Source: Owenia fusiformis (lineage: Eukaryota; Annelida; Polychaeta; Sabellida; Oweniidae). From it: a DNA stretch of 64,000 nucleotides. The stretch lies in the NCBI GenBank assembly GCA_903813345.2, contig CAIIXF020000011.1, positions 65,001 to 129,000 of the forward strand, written 5' to 3'. Shown piece by piece: positions 48,406 to 59,789 of this stretch. The notes under the pieces are model-generated. The model saw only the letters and a list, made by a program, of their open reading frames with translations. It was not told where the DNA came from and did no database searches. Every line of letters starts with the position of its first letter. Position 1 is the first letter of the stretch. Made by a program: the position numbers and the translations under genes.

Positions 48406-49296
48406 GTCAAGGATTAGATGAATACTTAAACGCGATCAGCATCGAAGCATGATGTTGAAGAATGTTAGTTTTTTTCATCCACGGTTTCTCAAGTCTTCAA
48501 ATCATAAGTCCCGATGTCCACTTCAGTAATAATCGGGTCCGGGTGCTGAAAATATAGATGGCAGTTAGTTGCCGGTGTAAAAGGGCAGGAGGTCCTATCA
48601 AATTATGGTCCTACTCTCCGTTGATTTATATGGTGACCTAAATACAACTCTCCCTCATTATCAATTAATGTAAGTAAGGGCCGTTAAGAAAGGGGACCAT
48701 ACTCCCTGTGGGACCATCTATCATTTCTTTCACACCGGGTTAATCTTGCATCAAGCCCTCGCTATCCATTGCATACACCTCCACATGTGAATATAGACCT
48801 TCATTGCAAGATTATGACAGTATATATAACACATCAAGGCTCATTGGAGTTTCTCGCTCATAGGCCTATTGGTATCAATTTATTTGGGTAATGAACAAAA
48901 ATAATCTTTTTAAGACCACTGGAACACTTTTTGCGATTACTTCTAAATAAAGGCCCAGTTGGGGAAATATTCGAGTAAATGATTCTTATCTTACAAAGAA
49001 AACGTAAACGCTTGCTGCTATTCCAAGGATATGATGGGAAACAGTGCAAATGACGGACAATGTCTTAGTTTTTCTCGAATGTATACAATACATGATACAA
49101 ATGGGAAGCGTTTTCGTAACTGGTTTATGTGTAAAAGATTGTATGTGTAACAGACTGTTATGTGTAAAAGACGCGGGAAATTGCATCATTACATGAATTC
49201 GATAAATCATATGTTTGAAATTCAGAAAAGCTAAGCATTATCCAACAAAAATTGGTTGGTAAAATGCCAGAATCGTCATTCGAACATGACTGTATT
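48406..49296. other. Spacer with a short imperfect inverted repeat
   Basis: GCCGGTGTAAAAGG and GGTCC blocks at 48560-48620 pair imperfectly with GGACC and TCTTTCACACCGGG at 48690-48740, perhaps an old MITE. Nothing else was recognised. Confidence 0.35.
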
Positions 49297-49449
49297 CACA
49301 CCTTCTATAAACTGTAAACAATGCTTCAGCTGGGTTATATTCGAGATCAAATCCCCGGCTCTGTACTAAGTGTTTCGTTCAGTGCACTCATTGGTCAGTT
49401 TAGGCCGTTCCGTTCTTTTCGCATTCTCCTCTCGTCTGCAAAATTCAAA

Positions 49450-49606
49450 ATGGCAGGGAGAAATTGTCCGGAGCCAAAATTTTCTGTCGGAGCATTTGTA
49501 AACTGTAATCTCAATATGATTTCAATAATTATCAATGCAGTAGATATGCGTGAAACCAATAAAATAGGCCGAAATGTCAATAAAAAACTTAAGTCGGGGT
49601 CAGGAG
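49450..49606 (+). CDS. Candidate first coding exon of an unidentified gene (partial)
   Basis: An ATG in the context TCAAAATGG opens 52 codons, beginning MAGRNCPEPKFSVG, that stay open up to a strong splice donor, CAGGAG|GTAAGTAAA, at 49607. Upstream are ATTGG (49390) and a TATA-like TCTATAAAC near 49305, so a promoter plus first exon is conceivable. The same frame is also open upstream to 49321. The peptide is not one I recognise, and no second exon was found downstream with confidence. A chance ORF ending at a chance donor is a serious alternative. Confidence 0.25.
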
Positions 49607-52210
49607 GTAAGTAAACAAATTGGAACAGCCAAACGCTCAACCGAAAGTAGAAATGAAAAAAGTGAAAATGGACATCGAAATTGACGATTTTGCAATATTC
49701 TGGTGATTTTTCAGGTTCAAATCGTAATATAGACCTCAGAATACATTAGTAGCCATGCTCTTCGGTCTATGTTTCTTAAATATAATTCATCGCTTAACTT
49801 GTGCTCCCGCTTGTGCTGCGTAAATGGAACGAGTAAAATGCAGATGCTACGACAACGTGACATTGATTATAAAAGGCATAAACATGCAAAACGTCACCAC
49901 CTGGCGTCGCCGGACGCCAACCGCCGTTACAAAAAGTTGGAGACAATGTGTCATCACTTTTAGTTGTGACATAATGATGTTACTTTTTTGACGGTACATA
50001 TATTAATAGAGAGATTATTATTCATATCAATATTAACGCTTGATAGTCAAAAATCATTTAAAATGTCTTTTGTTTATAATAAAGTCTATCTCAAATTTTG
50101 CTATTTTTGGAATAAATTGTGAACTCGATTTGTGACTCTTAAAATATGGATAAATAAAATGATCAATGAAGTGGCACTAGATCAAAGTACTTTTCAGGCT
50201 TGACTCGATCGAAACAAATACAGATTGACTCCAAAAAGTATGGAATTACTCGATAATTAATGGTGAAAGGATATTGTTGGTCATCTGATAAACATTCTGG
50301 ATTTTCATTGACCAATATCTTACAGTTTCACCAGGCGACTAATCTTATTTTAGCATCATCTCATATTTTCCATATTTGGAATTGTACTAAGCTCTGCGTT
50401 GGTGTTGATGAGCTTATTTAGTATATTTACAGCATGTCAGTTAAAATTTTTATGAATTTTTGATTGGAAAACAATAATTCCCGTTTGATCTGGGTGCAGT
50501 TTTTGGGACAGACGTTATATTCATAATCAAATAAATGGAGAATAGACATGTAGTCGTCAACGAGACAAGTATTAATATTCGACATATACACAAATTTCAA
50601 TTTCTTATAATTTTTCCGATTGATTTTCTGTCATTATCAATGAAATAAGCTGCCCATCATCAGTTTGTAAAAATATGTATTCTCCTCAATAGAATGTAAT
50701 ATTTGGTATATTATCCTAGCCGAATGATCGATGAAAATATATCAATGAACTATGAGTAATCGGGAAAAGTATTTGGCGAAACATCTCGCTTTATTCAATG
50801 TTCTGCATTTCTCACAGCAGTACATAGCAGTTGCGTTACTTAAAATCGAAAAAAATCAATTCCGATCTGTTACATTTAATTTCAATTCAATTTACTGTAT
50901 TTTATTTTTAGTATCCCGTTTCTCTGCCCTCGAAAATGGATCTTTGAACTAAGGCTAACTAATGTTAAAATTGTGGCAACTTTCTTTTTTAATTGGCTTC
51001 CATATCGGTATAATTCGCGGACCCCGCACGATCGAAGTTTCACGTAATACATTTTGTTTTAGCATTTTTCCTTTCTAAGCGTAGCTATCTTATTTGGCAA
51101 CAAGATGATCACTGTAACGACATGGAAATGCATATGTTTGTATTATATTTCGATTCGCTCCAAGAAGCGAGGAACTGAACTATATCATTAAAGATTATGG
51201 TTTCTGGGGAACGAACTAATAGTTCGCCAATGCTCAAATTTTCTGACTGATATAATTCAAACACACGTTTGTGCTAAAAAGTAGAGCATGGAAAGAGAAA
51301 TAACTTCCGAAATGTTGCACTCCAAGGCCTTTTTACCGGAATGAGAGCATTTTCGCCACTGCCTTGCCAAGTCCCTTCGCTACGACAGATAATTAGGGTC
51401 AACTTTAAATGAAAGAGCATCAGAATGGCAAATGGCTACACATCGGTCAATATCCACGATACTATAGCACTATTACAGGTGTCATCGTAATGATCGATTA
51501 TTTCCCTTTGAACATTAGTCGTCAAAGCAAACCAATTTGGAACTCAACTCCCTTGGTAAATCAAACGTCATCTCTTCTTTTTTGAAGGTTTTCAAATAAA
51601 CACCCATCGGGAGCGTGAAACTCCAGTGAGACCATGCCATCCATGTCTGTTCAACTATAAACAAGTTATTTTCCATGTTTTCAGTAAAATTCTGGCTTTT
51701 GAACCCATTCCTTCACAAAAATACCTACCTTGGAACTTGGAGGTTTGCAATAAATTCCCGCACTCTGAGGAAAATAAATAAAATCAGTTTTGCTTCAAAA
51801 TGATCTTAATGGCTTCATTGATGTAAATTCCTGACATTTTATTAGCAGTATTCAAATATGTCACCTTTGAATAAGGTGATGACTCAAATCATGTTAACCA
51901 ATCAGAATTGGAAACTGAAAAAGATTTTGACAAAAACTTTCGAGAATTTATACTACAAGTATAATGTATCCTTACATGTATTTAAGGAATTTATATTACC
52001 TATGTTTATGAATGAAATTGGAAGAAAGCAAGACCTGCATCATTATGTTGGAAAATAAAGCATTTATCTGTTCAAAACATAAGTATTCTAATCATTTTCC
52101 ATTTTTTCAATTTGTTAAATTTGAAATATTTATATGATTTGAATATATCAATAAATTCTCTCACATGTGGTCATAACGAGCTGAGCAAAACTGCTAGAAG
52201 AGCTAGAATC
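49607..52210. other. Single-copy stretch, no exon recognised
   Basis: It contains a GCCAACCGCCGT-type dispersed repeat near 49897-49980 (compare 40985-41065). ORFs at 50752-50952 and 51858-52058 show no motif. It would be intron if the candidate exon at 49450 is real. Confidence 0.4.
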
Positions 52211-53038
52211 ACGGGCTGGTATCGAAATATTTGTCCGCTGTGACGGAGCATGCTATTTTTCATAAGAACACTAAGAATATTTCACGATTTATTTTTTAAC
52301 TCATATGTTTCGTTATACCATAGAAAATTACTTACTCCATGCAATGGACATATCATTTGCGGGTAACTTCACTTCTGCTTGAAGTTCAATTACGCTGGGA
52401 AGAAAAGCTATTGAAAATGGCGCCGGAGTATCATACTTCAAAATGTACCATTTCTTGTTTAACTTTCTATTGGCACGATATAGTGACACGATGATATTTA
52501 CACATGGTTTCAGCATAACTAAGAAGGTATAGATGAGATGTTGATGTATTTGGTCTTTTCAATTCTTTTATAAAAAATAATTTTTAATTTTTCTGTCTGC
52601 TGTGACGGAGCAGTTGCAAATGTGAACTGTGAAAATGCTCCGTCACAGCGGACAAAGAATGCTAACATTATTTTTATAAGAAAAATTAAAAAGACCCAAT
52701 GCATTAATATCTCATTAATACATTCAGAGTTATGCTGAAAACATATGTTAATATTATCGTGTCACAATATCATACCATTAAAAAGTTAAAAAAGAAATGG
52801 TACATTTTAGAGTTTGATGCTCTGGCGCCGTTTTCAATAGCTTTTACTCCTAGCGTTATTGGACTTCAAACAGAAGTGACGGTTACCCGCAAATGATATA
52901 TCCATTGCATGGAGTAAGTAATTTTATTTGATATAACGAAACATATGAGTTAAAAAATAAATCGTGAAGCATTCTCAGTGTTTTTATGAAAAATAGCATG
53001 CTCCGTCACAGCGGACAAATCTTTCGATACCAGCCTGT
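52211..53038. mobile_element. 828-bp foldback element with ~350-bp inverted arms
   Basis: The arms, about 52211-52520 and 52725-53038, are inverted copies throughout. Shared blocks are GTCCGCTGTGACGGAGCATG, CATATGTTTCGTTATA, ATCATTTGCGGGTAAC and AATGGTACATTT. The centre contains a second, smaller inverted pair with the same CTGTGACGGAGC core (52600 and 52638), so the core occurs four times. No transposase is present. Confidence 0.9.
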
Positions 53039-53084
53039 GAGAATCAGCTACAATGTTTAAAATAACTGACAGTGATATAAAACA

Positions 53085-53278
53085 GAAAAAAAATTCACAG
53101 CTGCACAAGTGAACTTGGAAAGTTGTCACAACTACATGGGTGAACATAGAACATCTTTACAACTGCATAGGTTAACGGGGAAAGTTTTTACAGATGCACA
53201 AGCGAACAGGGAAAGATTTTACAGCTGCACAAGCAAACAGGGAAAGTTTTCACAGCTGCACAAGTGAACCGAGATGAA
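53085..53278. repeat. ~33-bp minisatellite, about 6 copies
   Basis: CAGCTGCACAAGTGAACAGG, GAAAGTTTTCA repeats with increasing divergence to the left. Its right edge directly abuts the next element. Confidence 0.85.
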
Positions 53279-53282
53279 TATA

Positions 53283-53933
53283 CAGGGTGACACAAAAAAT
53301 GCCACCTACTAATTTTGGAATAACTTTCTCAATAATGAAGGAATCTCCGTCATTTATTTATGTGTAGATAGTGTGTTCAGTGGAAAGAAATTGTTGTACT
53401 TGCAGGGGCGTAGCCAGCTTTCAGTCAGGGGGGGGTGCGATCGCCAAAAATTTTTCAGTTTTCGGTCAGGGGGGGGTGCGATTTTGCCATAAGCAACACA
53501 AAAAAATTAAGATTTCTTTTGAATTTTACAAAAATTGATGCAACTTCCTTCAAAATTGGGCTAGAAGCTTCAAATAAAAAGCATTTTAAAGCTCTTTTCT
53601 ACCTCTATCCAATGGTCATATTTTCAAAGGTTATGGGGGGGGGGTGCGATCGCACCCATCGCACCCCCCCCCTGGCTACGCCCATGACTTGTATAGCATC
53701 AACAACTTTGTGATTAAGAGATATCACGTTTTCTGTCAAAGTACACTCATCAAAACTACAATTTTCTGTAATTGGGATTTCTGTCTCAAATTTAATGAAC
53801 TGATTCGCTTTATTGGGTAGATTAAAAAAAAAGACATATTTTTAATTTACATTTTTGAGTGATTTTGTGTGAAAGCATGCCTCCAGGAAAAGGTATTCCA
53901 AAATTAGTGAGTGGCATTTTTTGTGTCACCCTT
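53283..53933. mobile_element. 651-bp mariner-type MITE with TA target duplication
   Basis: The left end CAGGGTGACACAAAAAATGC follows TA. The right end is its inverted copy with a mismatch at the terminal base, followed by TA. The match continues over CTAATTTTGGAATA. A different element (53405-53685) is nested inside. Confidence 0.85.
53405..53685. mobile_element. Compact GGGCGTAGCCAG element nested in the mariner-type MITE
   Basis: The ends GGGGCGTAGCCAG and CTGGCTACGCCC are inverted. G-runs (GGGGGGGGTGCGATCG) and C-runs lie just inside each end. It serves as the uninterrupted reference for 46213-47408. Confidence 0.85.
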
Positions 53934-54095
53934 TACTAAAGTAGTTTTTAGGGAAATGGTGGGGTTAAGTCAAATGGTTGATGATCCCCAAACAGTTCAA
54001 CATATTGTTATTGTTGTCATCATAGGTAACTGTCAGTTTTTTTTACATCAGACTTCATGTATTGGAATATTATTTTGAAAATTAAGGATGGCTAC

Positions 54096-54652
54096 CAGGG
54101 GCCTTATTCACAAAGCATGAAAGCATCGCCAATTTTTAGCAATTGCGATTGCAATGGGATAGTGTTTTGCGCAGTATTCACAAAAGCGCGCTAAAGCATC
54201 GCAAACATGTAGCAAACATATCGCAATACTGTGATACAATTTTGATCATCAATTTTTCCTAAATGAGTGAAGGATGCCTGCTTTCCTTGCTCCAATGACG
54301 CTTGTAGACGTTTTAGGTTACAGCAAAATTATGAGATAATAGAAATTTTCATATAGTTCTCATACAATATCACGGCAATAGAAAATAAACAATGAATTTC
54401 CACCAGTTGAATTATGACGGTTTATATTTTTGCAACATTTGTAACTCATCATTAGGAATATCTACCAAATTGACTGAAGAGCCTTCACACGTTTAATTGT
54501 CACTGACCTCTAGAAACTAGGACAAGCAACTATCATCATCTCGATTGACCTGGATTCGATGTCACAGGCGACTAATTGTGAAAGATAAATCACTATTTTT
54601 ACTAGAAAAAGTGGTGACAAAATATTGTGATGCTTTGTGAATAGGGCCTCTG
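54096..54652. mobile_element. 557-bp inverted-repeat element, CAGGGGCCTTATTCAC ends
   Basis: CAGGGGCCTTATTCACAAAG is matched by CTTTGTGAATAGGGCCTCTG at the right end. The interior contains repeated GCATCGCAA/TATCGCAA words. It has no coding sequence. The CAG...CTG termini could suggest hAT, but no 8-bp target duplication was seen. Confidence 0.75.
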
Positions 54653-54811
54653 ATCTGCAATAATTTTTCAGCATTAACTTTCAAACGTGATAAAGAAAAT
54701 AATAAGTAAACTACCTTGATTCATTAGCGATTTAAGATTATATTTCCACACATAAAAAACATGGTACAAAATATGAGTTCTAATAGAACAATTCAGAAAT
54801 GGAGCTTTTTC

Positions 54812-55005
54812 ATTGGCTGCAGGCAGTCACATGGTCTTAATAACACTATTTCATTGGCTACATACAGTCACATACAGTGGCATCTGATTGGCTGCAGACA
54901 TATTGTCTAATTATGCCATTTGATTGGCTGCATGCAGTCACATGTTGAAATACTGCCTTATGATTGGCTGCATGCACTCACATGATCTCATAGATGCTAT
55001 TTAAG
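54812..55005 (+). promoter_or_regulatory. Five inverted CCAAT boxes followed by a TATA-like motif
   Basis: ATTGGCTGCA or close variants start at 54812, 54853, 54887, 54923 and 54963, spaced 34-41 bp, four with a CAGTCACAT-like follow-up. CTATTTAAG at 54997-55005 lies 30 bp after the last box. This reads like a plus-strand promoter, but it sits just downstream of the CCT2 stop codon, antisense to CCT2, and no plus-strand exon is evident. It may simply be a diverged minisatellite. Confidence 0.35.
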
Positions 55006-55126
55006 CACAGATCAAAATTCATGTTCCAAATTGTCGATACATCTCAATATCAACTTCATCTCTTAAGGGGTGGGCCAGCTCAAACATTTCCACTTAATTT
55101 AAAACATATGAGTTCCCTTATGTCCA

Positions 55127-55132
55127 TTTAAT
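55127..55132 (-). terminator. Possible polyadenylation signal of CCT2
   Basis: On the minus strand ATTAAA occurs 51 bp after the TAA stop. It is a common weaker variant of AATAAA. No canonical AATAAA was noticed closer to the stop. Confidence 0.35.
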
Positions 55133-55182
55133 TTTGATCTGTCCTGTATGAGTGAATACTGCCCCATGCAGGTCTTATGTAT

Positions 55183-55352
55183 TTACATACATTGATCCTG
55201 TCCCCTTTGACGTGGAGCTGCCTTTACGATATCATCAACACGCAGAATCATCTCAGCCGCCTCTGCAGCGCTAATAACCACTTGGCGCTTCACCTGGTAG
55301 GACTCTGTGATGCCTAGCTGTTCCATGTCACCTACCTCTCCTTGGTTCATAT
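55183..55352 (-). CDS. CCT2: CCT2 (T-complex protein 1 subunit beta), last coding exon
   Basis: CCT2 is one of eight subunits of the cytosolic chaperonin TRiC/CCT, which folds actin, tubulin and WD-repeat proteins with ATP. The minus-strand exon completes a split codon and then encodes 55 residues, including [20 protein letters not shown] and [14 protein letters not shown], before a TAA at 55183-55185. This closely follows the conserved CCT2 C-terminus (GITESFQVKRQ...EAAE.ILRVD.I.KAAPR). A standard acceptor (ACTTTCAG) precedes it at 55353. The very end (QRGQDQCM) is not conserved with vertebrates, as usual. Phase matches the upstream 62-nt exon exactly. Earlier exons (~460 residues) lie beyond the window. 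Confidence 0.97.
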
Positions 55353-55394
55353 CTGAAAGTATAGTTATGAAAAAATATTAACAAATCAAAAGAC

Positions 55395-56850
55395 GGATGG
55401 ATGGAGGACAACTCACAACAGAACACAGACCACATATTAGAAAAAGACTCACAACTCAACAGAACACAGACGACATTATAGAAAATTTGCAACTCATACA
55501 AGAACAGACCACATAGTAGCAAGATTCAAAACAGAACACAGACCACATAGTAAAAGGACTCGCAACTCAACAGAACACAGACCACATAGTAGAAAGACTC
55601 GCAACTCAACAGAACACAGACCACATAGTAGAAAGACTTGCAACTCAACAGAACACAGACCACAGAGTAGAAAGACTCGCAACTCAACAGAACACAGACC
55701 ACATAGTAGAAAGACTCGCAACTCAACAGAACTCAGACCACATAGTAGAAAGACTCTTAACTCATACAGAACACAGACCACAGAGTAGAAAGACTCGGAA
55801 CTCAACAGAACACAGACCACAGAGTAGAAAGACTCGTAACTCATACAGAACACAGACCACATAGTAAAAAAGACTTGCAACTCAACAGAACACAGAGTAA
55901 AAAGACTTGCAACTCAACAGAACACAGACCACATACTAGAAAGACTCGTAGCTCATACATAACCGGACCACAGAGTAGAAAGACTCGCAACTCAACAGAA
56001 CACAGACCACAGAGTAGAAAGACTCGCAACTCAACAGAACACAGACCACATAGTAGAAAGACTCGCAACTCAACAGAACTCAGACCACATAGTAGAAAGA
56101 CTCTTAACTCATACAGAACACAGACCACAGAGTAGAAAGACTCGGAACTCAACAGAACACAGACCACAGAGTAGAAAGACTCGTAACTCATACAGAACAC
56201 AGACCACATAGTAAAAAAGACTTGCAACTCAACAGAACACAGAGTAAAAAGACTTGCAACTCAACAGAACACAGACCACATACTAGAAAGACTCGCAACT
56301 CACAACAGAAAATTGACAACATATTTAAAGACTTGCAACTCAACAGAACACAGACAACATACTAGAAAGACTCGTAGCTCATACATAACCGGACCACAGA
56401 GTAGAAAGACTAACAAATCAACAGAACAGAGACCACATACTAGAAAGACTCGCAAATCAACAGAACAGAGACCACAAAGTAGAAAGACTCGCAACTCATA
56501 ACATAACACAGACCACATAGTAAAAGGACTCGCAACTCAACAGAACACAGACCACATAGTAGAAAGACTCGCAACTCAACAGAACACAGACCACACAGTA
56601 AAAGGACTCGCAACTCAACAGAACACAGACCACATAGTAGAAAGACTCGCAACTCAACAGAACACAGACCACAGAGTAAAAAGACTTGCAACTCAACAGA
56701 ACACAGACCACATACTAGAAAGACTTGCAACTCAACAGAAAACAGACCACATAGTAAAAAGACTTGCAACTCAACAGAACACAGACCACATAGTAGAAAG
56801 ACTCGTAACACATAACAGAACACAGATCACATAGTAGAATGACCCGTAAC
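55395..56850. repeat. 39-bp minisatellite in the CCT2 intron, about 37 copies
   Basis: The unit is AGACTCGCAACTCAACAGAA, CACAGACCACATAGTAGAA. Variants TCATACAGAAC and AGAGTAAAAAG mark a higher-order repeat: a ~347-bp block starting near 55500 recurs near 55850. Because 39 is 13 codons, frames on both strands stay open (up to 128 codons); none is a gene. On the CCT2 sense strand the unit is T-rich with CTTTCTACTATGTGG. Confidence 0.95.
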
Positions 56851-58186
56851 TCATAAAATTACACAGAGACCCAATAATAGATTTAGCTTTGTAGATTAAT
56901 ATACAGATATCTCAATTCATCAACTGTACTCTACTGGGACTGAACTATTTCTAAATGATAATAAGTGGTCACTGCTTTGTAACTTTAAGGCAGGATCAGA
57001 TCTATAGGGGGCGACAAAATTACAAGCAACTTGTCTTATTGACCGACCAATCTATTTCTTACAATATCAAATACAATATCTCCAAAATGATTCACAATAT
57101 GTAATAAATTAGTGAAGTTATTAATGATTCAAAGTGCAAAAGTGGGTGAAAAATGTTTAAATTCTCCCAAATAATAAGAATGGTAACCATTCTTATAGAA
57201 AAATAATATATTATTGTAAAAATCTTTAGTTTTCCTGGAATAAAGTATGCACTTTTGTGATTTTTAGAAAATAGACATGACAAGGAATGAGATGAGCCAA
57301 ATATTCTAAAATTGGAATAATTTTTTGTTTAGCCTGCTCGCTATCTCTGATTCTCTCTAGTTAACTAAGGCTCAACATTTTGATAATTGGTCTTTCTTCT
57401 AAGTCCCAAATAGAGACAAGAAGTTGACAACCCCTATGAAAAGGCATCAACTTGACATTTTCAGTTATATTCTAGACAAGAAAAAAGATGCATTTATAAG
57501 CCTTTTATATGAAATGATGGTGCATCCACTGATAAATCAAATGATTTTCTGTATATGTGTTTAGTAATCATTATTGATGTACAGCATGGCTTGTATGTTT
57601 TACAAGGGTTTAATGTCTTTTTATTTGATTTTCTGCTGAGTGAATATTTGCTGATGCACCATCTTGAAATTGTGGAATACTTTAATCACTTAACTGCATT
57701 GATTTTTTGTTAAAAGTAAAATGCTTCGGAAATTGCTATAGATTATGTTATGAATGTGATACACCTGATAATGTACTCAACACAATATTACAATGAGAGC
57801 TTAGCTCCCTAATTTCAGTACAATAATAATTTAATACAATAGAAATTGATACTTTGACAAATCTAACAGCATGAAGGACAAAAATACAAAAAAATACAAA
57901 AATACTAATCTTTATTTTAAATTCATTTTTAACAAAAGTCGCTTTCTATATTTGTTTACACATGAACATTTGAGGGAAGCAATTACATATTGAAAATTCA
58001 AAGTAGAAAAACACAAAAGACTGACAAGAATCAAAGGGCATTGTGGGAATCAGCTCACCAAAAGTGATCAATTAAGAGTCTGGATGCTTGCAAATGGGGC
58101 TGGGATTTGGGGGGGGGGGGTGATTGTGGTGTGCCAAACCACACCACAAGAGGACGACAAACCCTTTTGAGACTCATCTTTATATA

Positions 58187-58906
58187 ATACACCCTTGGTA
58201 TACGCAGCTAACGAAAATTGACCGGTACGGGTCAAAAGCTCTCTCGAGAACAACTGTCTCATTTTCACGAAAACTTTTATTTAGTACTTCTAACATATAA
58301 GATCTATTTTTCCCCATCAAGGTATGATGTAAATGACATGCTATTTACATCTTGTGAGTTTCAACGACGCGCGTTTGATTTAATAAAAAATGCCAAACTT
58401 TGTGACAAAGAATTTCATCCTGCTTGCAGAAAGAAGACGGACCGGTTCGGGGCAATCTGCTTGCAGCGAGAAGACGGACCGGTTCGGGGCAATAGCTGAT
58501 GAAATTCTTTGTCACAAAGATTGGTATTTTTTATAAAATCAAATGCGCGTCATTGAAACTCACAAGATGTAAATAGCATGTCATTTACATCATACCTTGA
58601 TGGGGAAAAATAGATCTTATATGTTAGAAGTACTAAATAAAAGTTATCATGAAAATGAGACAGTCGTTCTCGAGAGAAAAGAGCATAAATGCGCATTTAG
58701 AGAGTTTTGGTCTGTTTAAACATCTGTAAAAAATTGGGGTACTTAAAAGCATCGGGAGGCATCATATATTTCAAATTAGACACGAGGAAGTCAATATTGA
58801 GCAAGTTATGGCTGTTTTAAATTCAAATAAAACCGTTAACCCGTACCGGTCCAGCTTTTGACCCGTACCGGTCAATTTTCGTTAGCTGCGTATACCAAGG
58901 GTGTAA
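58187..58906. mobile_element. ~720-bp foldback element in the CCT2 intron
   Basis: The ends ACACCCTTGGTATACGCAGC and its exact inverted copy lie at 58189 and 58885-58904. The arms match for ~230 bp (AAAATTGACCGGTACGGGTC; CATCAAGGTATGATGTAAAT). The centre has a 37-bp direct duplication (AGAAGACGGACCGGTTCGGG twice, 58433-58496). The right arm carries about 160 bp (58690-58850) missing from the left arm. Confidence 0.9.
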
Positions 58907-58974
58907 TATAAGGAGATAAGTTTATCTCTGAATTCTAGGATATTTCCCCTTTTTCCATACCACTTTCTTTAATC

Positions 58975-59098
58975 AGACTGATGTATTCAGAAAATACAAT
59001 TCCATTTCTTATTTGCTTTAGCCCACTTTGCAAAACTTCTGTGCGGAAAATACAATTTCATATCTTATTTGCTTATAACCCACTTTGCGAAACTTATG
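58975..59098. repeat. ~62-bp direct duplication
   Basis: GGAAAATACAATTTCATATC and GCCCACTTTGCAAAACTT-like blocks appear twice in tandem with several differences. Confidence 0.75.
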
Positions 59099-59789
59099 TT
59101 CTTTATTATTAAATTTGTGTTTCTTCGTATATTCACTGAATGATCATTGCTCATGCAAAGCAGTCATCACATCAATATTCCAGATATAATCCATTTTACT
59201 GTTAATTGGCCATAAGATGTCAAAGAGGCTGAGAAATGGCACTGCAAAAGGAGTGCTCTTGATCCCAGAAAGCAACAGTCAATAGAATTTACTCCCATAA
59301 TGCAACATTATTAGTTGGGTGCAAATCTATCTTCGATATTAAGTAGGTGCAAGTCTATTTTTCATAACTCTCGAGAATTGAGGAGCCCACTGTAATACAT
59401 GTGGTCAGCATAACTAGATTTAGATAAGGTGAGAAACAAATGTGTTTGATTGCAGATAAAACAATTGTGACATTCATGAATGGAATTGTGACATGTATTG
59501 ATTAAATTGCGACACACTCAAATTAGTTTGATGATAGAGATGGAATCTATGATTTTATTTTACGCCAGAAACGGCAATAAATCTCTGATTACTTGATTTC
59601 CTTACGTCTAAATTTCTCTGCTATCTTAATCTAATGAATGCTATTCACTTCGAAAGCTAACTTTCTCAAGTTGTAGGAAGCAGAAGGATAAAAATGAGCT
59701 AAAAATAAACATACATACACCTAGGGCATCATTATTCAATATACTTTCTCTACAAAGGGAAGGGTTTCTTGTATTTCTAAATCAGAGTA

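Noticed and set aside
55021-55131. 36-codon ORF directly after the TATA-like motif
   Set aside because: The ATG is too close to the TATA-like motif to leave a 5' UTR, and the peptide is unremarkable. Mentioned only in the finding.
55494-56823. 128-codon Cys/Leu/Val-rich minus-strand ORFs, looking like membrane proteins
   Set aside because: They translate the 39-bp minisatellite. The hydrophobicity is a composition effect.
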